Origin: Thalassospira sp. ER-Se-21-Dark
GTDB taxonomy: Bacteria; Pseudomonadota; Alphaproteobacteria; Rhodospirillales; Thalassospiraceae
NCBI RefSeq assembly: GCF_017922435.1
Contig: NZ_VDEZ01000001.1
Coordinates: 620,001 to 684,000, forward strand
Length of the DNA stretch: 64,000 nucleotides
Direction of reading: 5' to 3'
The position numbers and the translations under genes are program-made. Positions 42,325 to 50,516 of this stretch are shown here, piece by piece. Below the pieces are notes generated by a model. It ran no database searches, was not told where the DNA came from, and saw nothing but the letters and a program-made list of their open reading frames with translations. The stretch's first letter is position 1. Each line of letters opens with the position of its first letter.

Positions 42325-44871
42325 ATGATACGCCCCACATCCTCCGATGGACGCCCGTTTGGTCTGACGGTCGGCACACTTTCCCCCGGAACAGTTTTAA
42401 GCTGTACACCGCAAACGTCCCTCGGCGACGCCACGGCCAAAATGCGCAAGGCCAACAGCAGCTCCGTCATTATTGTGGTGGACAACAAGCCTGTGGGAAT
42501 TCTGACCGAGCACGATTTGCTATCGTTGCCACCGTCAACCATGGCCGCCCTTTCTGAACCGGTTTCAACGCGTATGTCCCAACCGGTGCATACCATTTCG
42601 GTCCATGCCACGCCGCAATCGGCAATCGTGCGCATGCGCGATCGTGGCGTGCGCCATCTTGTCACCATTGATGCGGATGGCTGCCTTGTCGGGATCATCA
42701 GCCAGACCGATCTGATCCGTCACGTCGGCGACAGAAAGCCTTTCATCGCCAACGATGTTGCCGATGCTGTCCGCCAATCCACCGTATTTGCGCACAAGGA
42801 CGTCTGCGTCTGGGAATTGCGTCAACGCATGCATTCCGAAAAATGTGACAGCGCGATCATTTCCGGCTTTCCCGATGATCAACCCACAGAACTGCAAACC
42901 GGCATCATTACCGAACGCGACATTTTGCGCCATCTTGCCGACGAAAATGAAAACCTGACCGCAGGCGACATTGCCACCCGCCCGGTAACGTTCATACGTC
43001 AGGATATGAACCTTGATGACGCGCGCACCATGATGATGCGCGACAATTTCCGTCATCTTGTCGTTCACAACCACCATGGCGAAACCATCGGGGTTTTGTC
43101 TTTTGCCGACCTGCTGGAGTTTATCGAGCAGGATTATCTGATCCATCTCAGCAATCTGGCGGAAGATGGTGGCAGCGAAATTACCAAGGCGCGCCAGTCC
43201 CTAGCCCTTGCCAACAAGCTGATCGAAAATTCCCCGGACTGTGTGATGATCTGCAATGCGCAGTCCGAGATCGAGGCCGTCAATCCGGCCTTCACGCGCG
43301 TCACCGGTTATCAGGCCGAAGAAGTAATCGGCAAGACACCGGCGATTTTGAAGTCCGGACGCCAGAACAAGGCTTTCTATGCCAAGCTCTGGTCGGATTT
43401 GGCGCGCACCGGGAAATGGGAAGGCGAAATCTGGAACCGGCGCAAGTCTGGCGAGATTTACGCCGAATGGCTTTCGATCATGGCGGTTCGGGATGGTGAA
43501 GGCACAATCACACACTACGCTTCGATCTTCACCGACATCAGTGGACGTGAAAAAAACCGCGAAGATATCCTGCGGATTGCCTTTACCGATGAACTGACCG
43601 GCATGCCAAACCGCCGCCGGTTTTCGGAACTTTTGTCGCTCCATATCGGACGCGCCCGCCGGGTCGGACGCCCGCTGACGGTTGCGATGCTCGATATCGA
43701 CAACTTCCAGCGCGTCAACAATGCCCTTGGCCATAACATCGGGGACGATGTGCTGGTCGAAGTATCACGCCGCATCAGCCGTGAACTTGGTCAGGATGCT
43801 GTTATCGCCCGCATCGGTGCCGACGAATTCGCCGCGATCCTTCCAAATGTGAACACCGAACAGGAAGCCGTCGGGATCGCAGAAAGTCTTCTGATGCGTC
43901 TTGGGGAAGCCCATCTGACCCGCAAGGGCGAAGACGTCTATCTTTCGGCAAGTATTGGCATTGCGTCCTTCCCCGAAGATGCCAATGACACCAGCAACAT
44001 CATTCGTTGTGCCGAACTGGCAATGGTTCAGGCCAAGGAACAGGGACGTAACCGGGTCGGACTTTACAGCGTCAATCTGCACAGTCAAAAGGGCGCGGAC
44101 CTTGCCCTTGAAACTGCCTTGCGCCGCGCGATCGACAACGAGGAACTCCATCTTGTCTATCAGCCGCAATTTGATGCAAAAACCGGCGAAATCGCTGGTG
44201 TCGAAGCCTTGCTGCGCTGGACAACGGCCGATGGCAAAACCATTCCGCCCTCGACCTTCATCCCGATTGCCGAGGAAATGGGTGTAATCGGCGAGTTGGG
44301 CCGCTGGGTTATTCGCACCGCCTGCAAGCAATTGGTCGCCTGGCGTCAGGAAGGCTTACATAACCTGCGCCTTGCGGTGAATGTCTCGGTTCAGCAGTTC
44401 TATGGATCGATGGATTTTGCCGAACAGCTTCGGGCCATCATCGTTGACAAGGGCGTCGCCGCCGACCGGTTGGAAATCGAAGTCACCGAAAGCCTGTTCA
44501 TGCGCAATATCGACGATATGCGGACCAAATTACAGCGCCTGCGTGATCTTGGCGTGCGCATCGCACTTGATGATTTCGGGACCGGCTTTTCAAGCCTGAG
44601 TTATCTGCGCACATTGCCCTTTGATGTGATCAAGCTTGATCGCAGTTTTGTCTGGGACATCGAAGACGGCCCGGATGGTGAAACCTTGCCAATTACGATC
44701 ATCAACATGGCGCGCAACCTTGGCAAAACCTGCGTTGCCGAAGGCGTCGAAAACCAGCATCAGCTTGACGTCCTGCGCAAGGCCGGATGTGACTTGATCC
44801 AGGGATATCTGCTGGGTCAACCGATGAGCGCAGAATCTGTTTCCAAGCTTGCCAAGGAAACCACCTTGTAG
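42325..44871 (+). CDS. CBS-PAS-GGDEF-EAL c-di-GMP protein
   Basis: An 848-residue cytoplasmic signalling protein. Order: two CBS pairs (~12-135 and ~140-270), PAS (~295-410), GGDEF (~415-585) and EAL (~592-840). The cyclase motif is GADEF at 498-502 instead of GGDEF, so cyclase activity is doubtful; the domain may instead bind GTP and regulate. The EAL core is intact: EALLRW at 627, VNVSVQQF, EVTES, DDFGTGFSSLSY, KLDRSF and AEGVEN, so phosphodiesterase activity is expected. CBS pairs usually sense adenine nucleotides, which would tie c-di-GMP breakdown to energy state (inference). There is no membrane segment. It is transcribed from its own promoter after the acnA terminator. Confidence 0.9.
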   Translation: MIRPTSSDGRPFGLTVGTLSPGTVLSCTPQTSLGDATAKMRKANSSSVIIVVDNKPVGILTEHDLLSLPPSTMAALSEPVSTRMSQPVHTISVHATPQSAIVRMRDRGVRHLVTIDADGCLVGIISQTDLIRHVGDRKPFIANDVADAVRQSTVFAHKDVCVWELRQRMHSEKCDSAIISGFPDDQPTELQTGIITERDILRHLADENENLTAGDIATRPVTFIRQDMNLDDARTMMMRDNFRHLVVHNHHGETIGVLSFADLLEFIEQDYLIHLSNLAEDGGSEITKARQSLALANKLIENSPDCVMICNAQSEIEAVNPAFTRVTGYQAEEVIGKTPAILKSGRQNKAFYAKLWSDLARTGKWEGEIWNRRKSGEIYAEWLSIMAVRDGEGTITHYASIFTDISGREKNREDILRIAFTDELTGMPNRRRFSELLSLHIGRARRVGRPLTVAMLDIDNFQRVNNALGHNIGDDVLVEVSRRISRELGQDAVIARIGADEFAAILPNVNTEQEAVGIAESLLMRLGEAHLTRKGEDVYLSASIGIASFPEDANDTSNIIRCAELAMVQAKEQGRNRVGLYSVNLHSQKGADLALETALRRAIDNEELHLVYQPQFDAKTGEIAGVEALLRWTTADGKTIPPSTFIPIAEEMGVIGELGRWVIRTACKQLVAWRQEGLHNLRLAVNVSVQQFYGSMDFAEQLRAIIVDKGVAADRLEIEVTESLFMRNIDDMRTKLQRLRDLGVRIALDDFGTGFSSLSYLRTLPFDVIKLDRSFVWDIEDGPDGETLPITIINMARNLGKTCVAEGVENQHQLDVLRKAGCDLIQGYLLGQPMSAESVSKLAKETTL

Positions 44872-44898
44872 AACCAAAACGAACGGCAAACGACAAAA

Positions 44899-44925
44899 AA
44901 AGGGCGGGGAAATCCCCCGCCCTTT
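44899..44925. terminator. Bidirectional terminator between convergent genes
   Basis: AAAGGGCGGGG pairs perfectly with CCCCGCCCTTT around a short loop. On the plus strand it runs into TTTCGC, on the minus strand into TTTTTTTGTCG. It separates the c-di-GMP gene (stop 44871) from the NSS transporter gene (stop 44952). Confidence 0.88.
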
Positions 44926-44951
44926 CGCATATGCCTATCGGCAAGTCTGAC

Positions 44952-46292
44952 TTAGAAAACGCCAAGCCCCTTCAGCAGGATAAAGGCAATCGCCAGCGGT
45001 GCGACGAACTTGACGATCAAGCCCCACGCACCGATCCATACCGGCACAATTCCGTTATGTGCTGAGATTTCTTCCTGGGCCTTGCCCCAAACGATCCAGC
45101 CCACAAACAACGAGATCAACAAACCGCCAATCGGCAACAGCAGGCTTGAGCTGACAAAGTCCATCAGGTCAAAGAAGTTCTTGCCCCACAGGATTTCGAC
45201 ATCCGCCATGACCCCCATCGAAAGCGACGACGGAATACCAAGCAGAAAGATCACGAAACCAAGAACCACAGCCGCGGTTTTGCGATTGATCCCACGATCA
45301 TCGACGAAATAGGCAACAACCACTTCAAGAATCGAAACCGCAGAGGTCAAAGCCGCAATCGCCAACAGCAGGAAGAACAGGAAGGCAAAGAACGAACCAA
45401 ACGGCATCTGTGCGAACACAGCTGGCAGCGTGATAAAGGTCAGGCCCGGACCGGCACTCGGATCAAAGCCGAAGGCAAACACCGCCGGAAGAACCAGAAG
45501 ACCGGCCAGAACAGCAACAGCCGAGTCCAGCAGGGTGACCCAACCGGCAGAACCCGGAAGGTTTTCTTTCTTCGCAAGGTAGGAGCCATAAGTGATCATT
45601 GCCCCCATCCCCAGCGACAACGAGAAGAAGGCCTGCGATAGTGCATCCGAAACCGTTGCCCAGGTCACTTTCGAAAAGTCCGGCGACAGCAGGAAGGCCA
45701 CACCTTCCATGCCGCCCGGAAGCGTAACCGACCGTACGATCAGAACGATCAAAAGCGCAAACAGTGCTGGCATCAGGATTTTCGACGCGCGCTCGATACC
45801 GGCACCAACACCGGAAAGCACAACGAAAATGGTCAGCGCCATGAAGATCGCATGGAAAATCAACGGCGAGGTCGTATCACTGATGAAGCTGCCAAAGATA
45901 TCGCCAAGGGCTGCCGGATCTTCGATCGAAAGCGCCCCGGTGACGGCCTTGATCATGTAGGACAGCGTCCAGCCGGCAACCACCGAATAAAACGACAAAA
46001 TCATGAAGGCGGCAGCAACACCAAACAAACCAACGATCGGCCAAAGCCCACCCTTGAGTTTGGCAAACGCGCCAATCGCGTTCTTTTCCGACATGCGACC
46101 GATCACGAATTCGGCCAGCATGACCGAAATACCGATGGTAAAGACCAGCGCAAGATAGATCACCAAGAATGCGCCACCGCCATTCTCACCAGCCATATAC
46201 GGGAACTTCCAGATGTTCCCCAGTCCGACAGCCGACCCGGCGGCCGCCAGAATAAATCCAAGGCGTGAGCCCCAGTGTTCGCGTTTCATCAT
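44952..46292 (-). CDS. Sodium:neurotransmitter symporter family transporter
   Basis: A 446-residue NSS/SNF-family transporter, coupling Na+ entry to uptake of an amino acid or amine. The helix-1 signature GSRLGFILAAAGSAVGLGNIWKFPYMAGENGG is present (unwound GLGN region and conserved WxFP), and 11-12 helices are predicted as in other bacterial members. Substrate unknown. The start at 46292 (or the next ATG at 46289) follows GAGG; a longer frame to 46367 has no such site. It ends at the bidirectional terminator. Confidence 0.92.
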   Translation of the reverse strand: MMKREHWGSRLGFILAAAGSAVGLGNIWKFPYMAGENGGGAFLVIYLALVFTIGISVMLAEFVIGRMSEKNAIGAFAKLKGGLWPIVGLFGVAAAFMILSFYSVVAGWTLSYMIKAVTGALSIEDPAALGDIFGSFISDTTSPLIFHAIFMALTIFVVLSGVGAGIERASKILMPALFALLIVLIVRSVTLPGGMEGVAFLLSPDFSKVTWATVSDALSQAFFSLSLGMGAMITYGSYLAKKENLPGSAGWVTLLDSAVAVLAGLLVLPAVFAFGFDPSAGPGLTFITLPAVFAQMPFGSFFAFLFFLLLAIAALTSAVSILEVVVAYFVDDRGINRKTAAVVLGFVIFLLGIPSSLSMGVMADVEILWGKNFFDLMDFVSSSLLLPIGGLLISLFVGWIVWGKAQEEISAHNGIVPVWIGAWGLIVKFVAPLAIAFILLKGLGVF

Positions 46293-46559
46293 TCGCTTGC
46301 AAACCTCGTATTGGACCGATCTTGCCAGATTAAGCTCCCACCAGCAGATCAGTTCCGCATTTTTCATTTAACGCAAAGGTCGTTTGTTCCTTTGCAATGG
46401 ACAGCTCCCTAGAACTGGTTCCTATTGGTCCGCAGCTCATAGCATCAATCTTTGGAAATCTCCTTTCAAAGATCCAAGCAAACGCGCAAATATCTTCCAC
46501 TTTACACCTACTGCTGATTTCAAGGCCTTGTGATTGGTCGGTGATGGTGGTTTTCAGGC

Positions 46560-47324
46560 ATGATCAATGTCATGAAAAACCCTCGCCCCCTTTTAAGTGC
46601 GCTTGCACTGTTGCTCATGACCGTATCTTCACCCGCAAGGGCTGCTGAAAGTGTTTTGCCGCGCGCGGTCGTCGAACTTTACACATCCCAAGGATGCAAC
46701 TCGTGCCCGCCCGCCGATCAGGTCCTGCACGATATGGCAGATCAGCATGATGATCTTTTGTTGCTGTCCTACCATGTTGATTACTGGAACTACCTTGGTT
46801 GGGAAGATCCGTTCTCCGACGCCCGATACAGCGAACGTCAACGCGACTATGCCAATCGCATGCGCGAACGTTATGTCTATACCCCGCAGGTCATCATCAA
46901 TGGTGATCACGTGGTACGTGCCACCGCCAGACAGCAGATCGAAACCACCAGTACCACGGTTGCCCCGTTACGCGATCTTGCGGATATCCATCTAAGCACC
47001 ATTGATCACACGCTTCCGGCAAAGGGCACTGTTTCCTTGCACGGTGTTGGCAAACCAAACCCGGGACAGATTTCGCAGATCTGGTTGATCGGCTTTGATC
47101 GCGAACATCAGCGCGATGTGCTTTCGGGCGAAAACGCTGGCAAGCGACTGGTGAATGCCAATGTCGTGCGCGACATGATCAGCCTTGGCCAATGGGATGG
47201 CACCAGTCAGCAAAAAATCCCGTTTACCATGAAAGCCGCCTATGACGGGGGGATCGCCGTCTTGATCCAGAACGGGCGTGGCGGCCCGATCATCGGTGCG
47301 TCCATGGTCCGTTTCGACGACTGA
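46560..47324 (+). CDS. DUF1223 thioredoxin-like exported protein
   Basis: A 254-residue exported protein of the DUF1223 family with a thioredoxin-like fold. A Sec signal (ending SSPARAAES) is followed by VVELYTSQGCNSCPPADQVL, the family's CxxC motif, and by conserved HVDYWNYLGWEDPFS and YTPQVIINGD blocks. The C-terminal half is a beta-rich domain. A redox role in the periplasm is inferred from the CxxC; its biochemical function is not established. A second ATG at 46572 gives a slightly shorter signal. It precedes the ccm operon on the same strand with 139 bases between. Confidence 0.88.
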   Translation: MINVMKNPRPLLSALALLLMTVSSPARAAESVLPRAVVELYTSQGCNSCPPADQVLHDMADQHDDLLLLSYHVDYWNYLGWEDPFSDARYSERQRDYANRMRERYVYTPQVIINGDHVVRATARQQIETTSTTVAPLRDLADIHLSTIDHTLPAKGTVSLHGVGKPNPGQISQIWLIGFDREHQRDVLSGENAGKRLVNANVVRDMISLGQWDGTSQQKIPFTMKAAYDGGIAVLIQNGRGGPIIGASMVRFDD

Positions 47325-47404
47325 TTCCCTGTTTGATCGTGAGTTTGGATTGATTTGAAACAATGCCAACCAGCCGATTGTCGGTTATTGCATGAATAAT
47401 ACGC

Positions 47405-47433
47405 TGTAACGCGTTATATCATGACGTGTTACA
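47405..47433. promoter_or_regulatory. Inverted repeat upstream of ccmA
   Basis: TGTAACGCGT faces ACGTGTTACA (47405-47414 and 47424-47433) with one mismatch and a 9-base spacer, 30 bases before the ccmA start. The position suits a repressor or activator site for the ccm operon. The binding protein is unknown. Confidence 0.5.
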
Positions 47434-47463
47434 GAATGAATTTCAGACAATCTAACGGGTTAT

Positions 47464-48177
47464 ATGGCTGATTTTAGCGGTTCTGATCTGACCTGCCTCC
47501 GCGGCGAAAGACTGGTATTTGGCGGCCTGTCCTTTTCGGCCAAGTCCGGTGATGCCGTGATGCTTCGTGGTCGAAACGGTGCCGGGAAATCAAGCCTTTT
47601 ACGCCTGATGGCAGGCCTTGTGGCACCGCGTTCTGGCGATCTTCGCTGGAACGGTGAAAACATCGCAGAGGATCGTACAGCCCATCATGCGCGCACCCAT
47701 TATCTGGGTCATCAGGATGCGATCAAACCGGTTCTGACGGTGCGTGATAATTTGCGTTTGTGGGGTCAATTGCGCGGTGTTCGTGATCTGGAACCTGCAA
47801 TTGACCGGGCGTTAACAGCCCTTCAAATCCATCATCTTGCGCGGGTTACCGGTCGGTATCTTTCAAGTGGCCAGAAACGACGCACCGCCCTTGCCCGCGT
47901 TCTGATCGGGCAAAGCGATCTTTGGTTGCTGGATGAACCCACCGTCGGGCTGGATCGCGAAAGCTGTGCTGAACTGGCCCAACTGATCACCGAATTTCGT
48001 AGCCGCGGTGGCATTGTGGTCTATTCAACCCATATCGACCTTGATGTCGAAAACCCGACCATTCTCGATCTTGATGATTTTGCCATCCCGATGGTCGAAT
48101 GGCTGGCCGAGCAGGACGAACTAGAAGACATGGCGCCGACAAAGCGCGCAGCATCATCGCAGGAGGCCGCGCAATGA
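47464..48177 (+). CDS. ccmA: Cytochrome c maturation ATPase CcmA
   Basis: A 237-residue ABC ATPase of the CcmABCD complex, which releases heme-loaded CcmE from CcmC. Walker A is GRNGAGKSSLLRLMAG, the signature YLSSGQKRRTALARVL, and Walker B LWLLDEPTVGLD. The C-terminal ~35 residues extend past the ABC domain and are acidic. It leads the operon and overlaps ccmB by 4 bp. Confidence 0.95.
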   Translation: MADFSGSDLTCLRGERLVFGGLSFSAKSGDAVMLRGRNGAGKSSLLRLMAGLVAPRSGDLRWNGENIAEDRTAHHARTHYLGHQDAIKPVLTVRDNLRLWGQLRGVRDLEPAIDRALTALQIHHLARVTGRYLSSGQKRRTALARVLIGQSDLWLLDEPTVGLDRESCAELAQLITEFRSRGGIVVYSTHIDLDVENPTILDLDDFAIPMVEWLAEQDELEDMAPTKRAASSQEAAQ

Positions 48178-48839
48178 ACGGTTTTGTGGCCATCCTGCAA
48201 CGCGATCTCCGCCTTGCCCTGCGGCAGGGTGCGGATTCCGTGATGGTCGTGGCGTTCTTTATCGTTACCACCACGCTGTTCCCGTTCGGTGTCGGGCCGG
48301 AAGTCAATATTCTGGCACGTATCGCATCGGGGGTGATCTGGGTCTCTGCCCTGCTGGCAGCCATGCTGTCACTCGAACGCGTGTTTCAGGCCGATTACGA
48401 AGACGGAACGCTTGAACTTCTGACACTATCGCCGGTGTCACTCGAACTTCTGATCCTGGGCAAGGTGCTTGCGCATTGGCTGACAACCGGGCTTCCGTTG
48501 ATTATTGCAGCCCCCCTGATGGCGGTGATGCTCAACATGGATCAGGACGGTTTTGTCACTTTGATGATCGCCATGTTGCTTGGCACACCGGCACTGAGCC
48601 TTATCGGGGCAATTGGCGCAGCACTCATACTTGGCGCGCGACGTGGCGGAGTTCTTGTATCACTTCTAGTTTTACCACTATATATTCCGGTACTGATATT
48701 CGGGGCCGGTGCAGTTGAGGCGGCCCTGCTTGGAATTTCGGCGACTGCACAATTACAGATCATGGCCGCCATCCTGCTTTTGACATTGGCAGCCGCACCC
48801 TTTGCCACCGCCCATGCCGTACGCCAGGCCATGGAATAG
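48174..48839 (+). CDS. ccmB: Cytochrome c maturation permease CcmB
   Basis: A 221-residue membrane subunit with six helices, partner of CcmA. The N-terminus MNGFVAILQRDLRLALRQGA and the FPFGVGPE and LERVFQADYEDGTLELL stretches are family hallmarks. The ATG at 48174 overlaps the ccmA stop (ATGA) and follows AGGAGG. Confidence 0.95.
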   Translation: MNGFVAILQRDLRLALRQGADSVMVVAFFIVTTTLFPFGVGPEVNILARIASGVIWVSALLAAMLSLERVFQADYEDGTLELLTLSPVSLELLILGKVLAHWLTTGLPLIIAAPLMAVMLNMDQDGFVTLMIAMLLGTPALSLIGAIGAALILGARRGGVLVSLLVLPLYIPVLIFGAGAVEAALLGISATAQLQIMAAILLLTLAAAPFATAHAVRQAME

Positions 48840-48899
48840 AACAACAAGACGACGAGACGGGATGACCCTTTGCGGATTTCCGCACCAAGGATAAGAAAA

Positions 48900-49688
48900 A
48901 TGCATCGCTTTGCTAAACCAAGTGTGTTTTTGAAATTTACAGCCCCGATCCTGCCGTGGCTGTCGGCTCTGACCGTGATCCTGATCGCGGCCGGGCTCTA
49001 TTTTTCCCTGATCGGATCGCCGGTTGATTACCAGCAAGGCCACACCGTGCGGATCATGTATATCCATGTCCCGGCCGCATGGATGGGGCTGTTTTGTTAT
49101 GTCGGCATGGCGATTTGTGGCGCGATGAGCCTGATCTGGAAACACCCGTTGGCGGATATCTGCGCGCGCGCCACCGCACCGGTTGGCGCGACCTTTACCG
49201 CCCTTTGCCTGATTACCGGATCGCTGTGGGGCGAACCGATGTGGGGCACCTGGTGGGTTTGGGATGCCCGTCTGACATCGATGCTGATCCTGTTGTTCCT
49301 GTATCTCGGTTACATGGCGCTGGTGAATGCCTTTGACGATCCGGAACGCGGATCAAAGGCCGGATCGGCTCTGGCTCTTGTCGGTGCGGTCAATGTGCCG
49401 ATTGTCAAATTTTCGGTCGACTGGTGGAATACACTGCATCAACCGGCATCGATCGTGCGCATGGATGGCCCGGCCGTCGATCCGAGCATGCAATTGCCGC
49501 TTGCCCTGATGATCCTTGGTTTCACCTGCTATTACTTCGTTGTTCTGATCCTGCGGGTTCGACTGGAACTGAATGAACGACGCATTCGTGCCCTGCATCT
49601 GTCAGGCATGTTTGAAGATCCCGAAACCCCGACATCGGCAAAAGAACAAGCCTATGAAGCGGGTCACAATGCGGAGGCCAAGCAATGA
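48900..49688 (+). CDS. ccmC: Heme-handling protein CcmC
   Basis: A 262-residue six-helix protein that attaches heme to CcmE. The WWD motif is intact (WGTWWVWDARLTSMLIL) and both periplasmic heme-ligand histidines are present in YIHVPAAWMGL and VDWWNTLHQPASI. AAGGATAAG precedes the ATG at 48900. It overlaps ccmD by 4 bp. Confidence 0.95.
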   Translation: MHRFAKPSVFLKFTAPILPWLSALTVILIAAGLYFSLIGSPVDYQQGHTVRIMYIHVPAAWMGLFCYVGMAICGAMSLIWKHPLADICARATAPVGATFTALCLITGSLWGEPMWGTWWVWDARLTSMLILLFLYLGYMALVNAFDDPERGSKAGSALALVGAVNVPIVKFSVDWWNTLHQPASIVRMDGPAVDPSMQLPLALMILGFTCYYFVVLILRVRLELNERRIRALHLSGMFEDPETPTSAKEQAYEAGHNAEAKQ

Positions 49689-49882
49689 GTGAATTCTTCT
49701 CAATGGGCGGCTATGGCGGCTATATCTGGGCAAGTTACGGCGTTACCGCCCTTGCCATGATCGTTTTGCTGATAGCAACGCTACGCGGTTTACGCAGCAG
49801 CCGGATCGAGCGCGAACAGCTTGAAGCGGTTTTGCAATCACGGCGCCCTCGCCGCACCAAAAAGAACCAACAGGCATCCTGA
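49685..49882 (+). CDS. ccmD: Cytochrome c maturation protein CcmD
   Basis: A 65-residue single-helix protein: a short periplasmic N-terminus (MSEFFSMGGYGGYIWASYG), a helix at ~18-38 and a basic cytoplasmic tail. The GGYxxYIWxSYG pattern is the CcmD signature. It helps CcmE release from the CcmABC complex. ATGA overlap with ccmC. Confidence 0.93.
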   Translation: MSEFFSMGGYGGYIWASYGVTALAMIVLLIATLRGLRSSRIEREQLEAVLQSRRPRRTKKNQQAS

Positions 49883-49895
49883 ACGGAGAACGACT

Positions 49896-50384
49896 GTGTC
49901 ACTTTCCCGCGCAAAAATCCGTAAACGCCAACGCATGTATGTCATCGGGGCCATCTTGCTCGCGGTTGGCAGTGCTGCGGCCCTGATGCTAACGGCATTT
50001 GAAGATTCTGTGGTGTTCTTCTTCAGCCCAACCGAAATCGCCGAAAAATCACCGATTGACCCAGATCAGCGTTTGCGGATTGGCGGCCTTGTGGTTGAAG
50101 GGTCGGTTGCAAAACAGGATGATGGACAAACCATTGCCTTCGTCGTCACTGATATGGCCGAAAGTGTGCCGGTTTCCTATCGCGGGATTTTGCCCGATCT
50201 GTTTCGCGAAGGTCAGGGCGTCGTCGCCGAAGGCCACATGAACAGCGATGGCACTTTTGTCGCATCCGAAGTTCTGGCCAAGCATGATGAAAACTACATG
50301 CCCCCCGAAGTCGCCGAATCGCTTAAGAAAAGCGGCTATTGGGAAGAAATCGAAGCCAAGAACGCCGAACAAATGCGCAATTAA
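49896..50384 (+). CDS. ccmE: Heme chaperone CcmE
   Basis: A 162-residue membrane-anchored periplasmic heme chaperone. One helix near residues 14-34 is followed by an OB-fold domain. The covalent heme-binding His and following Tyr are present in VLAKHDENYMPPE. The start is GTG at 49896 preceded by GGAG; frames starting earlier overlap ccmD and are not family-like. Confidence 0.95.
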   Translation: MSLSRAKIRKRQRMYVIGAILLAVGSAAALMLTAFEDSVVFFFSPTEIAEKSPIDPDQRLRIGGLVVEGSVAKQDDGQTIAFVVTDMAESVPVSYRGILPDLFREGQGVVAEGHMNSDGTFVASEVLAKHDENYMPPEVAESLKKSGYWEEIEAKNAEQMRN

Positions 50385-50516
50385 GCCACATTCTGCCGCC
50401 ATAAAGCCCGACCATACGCGCAAGAAAAACATAGCCGCGACCATTGCCCCTTGATCTGTACCCGACCGATCGGGCAATAGGGCGCAGGGGAACTATTGGG
50501 GAAGTCATAGACGCAC

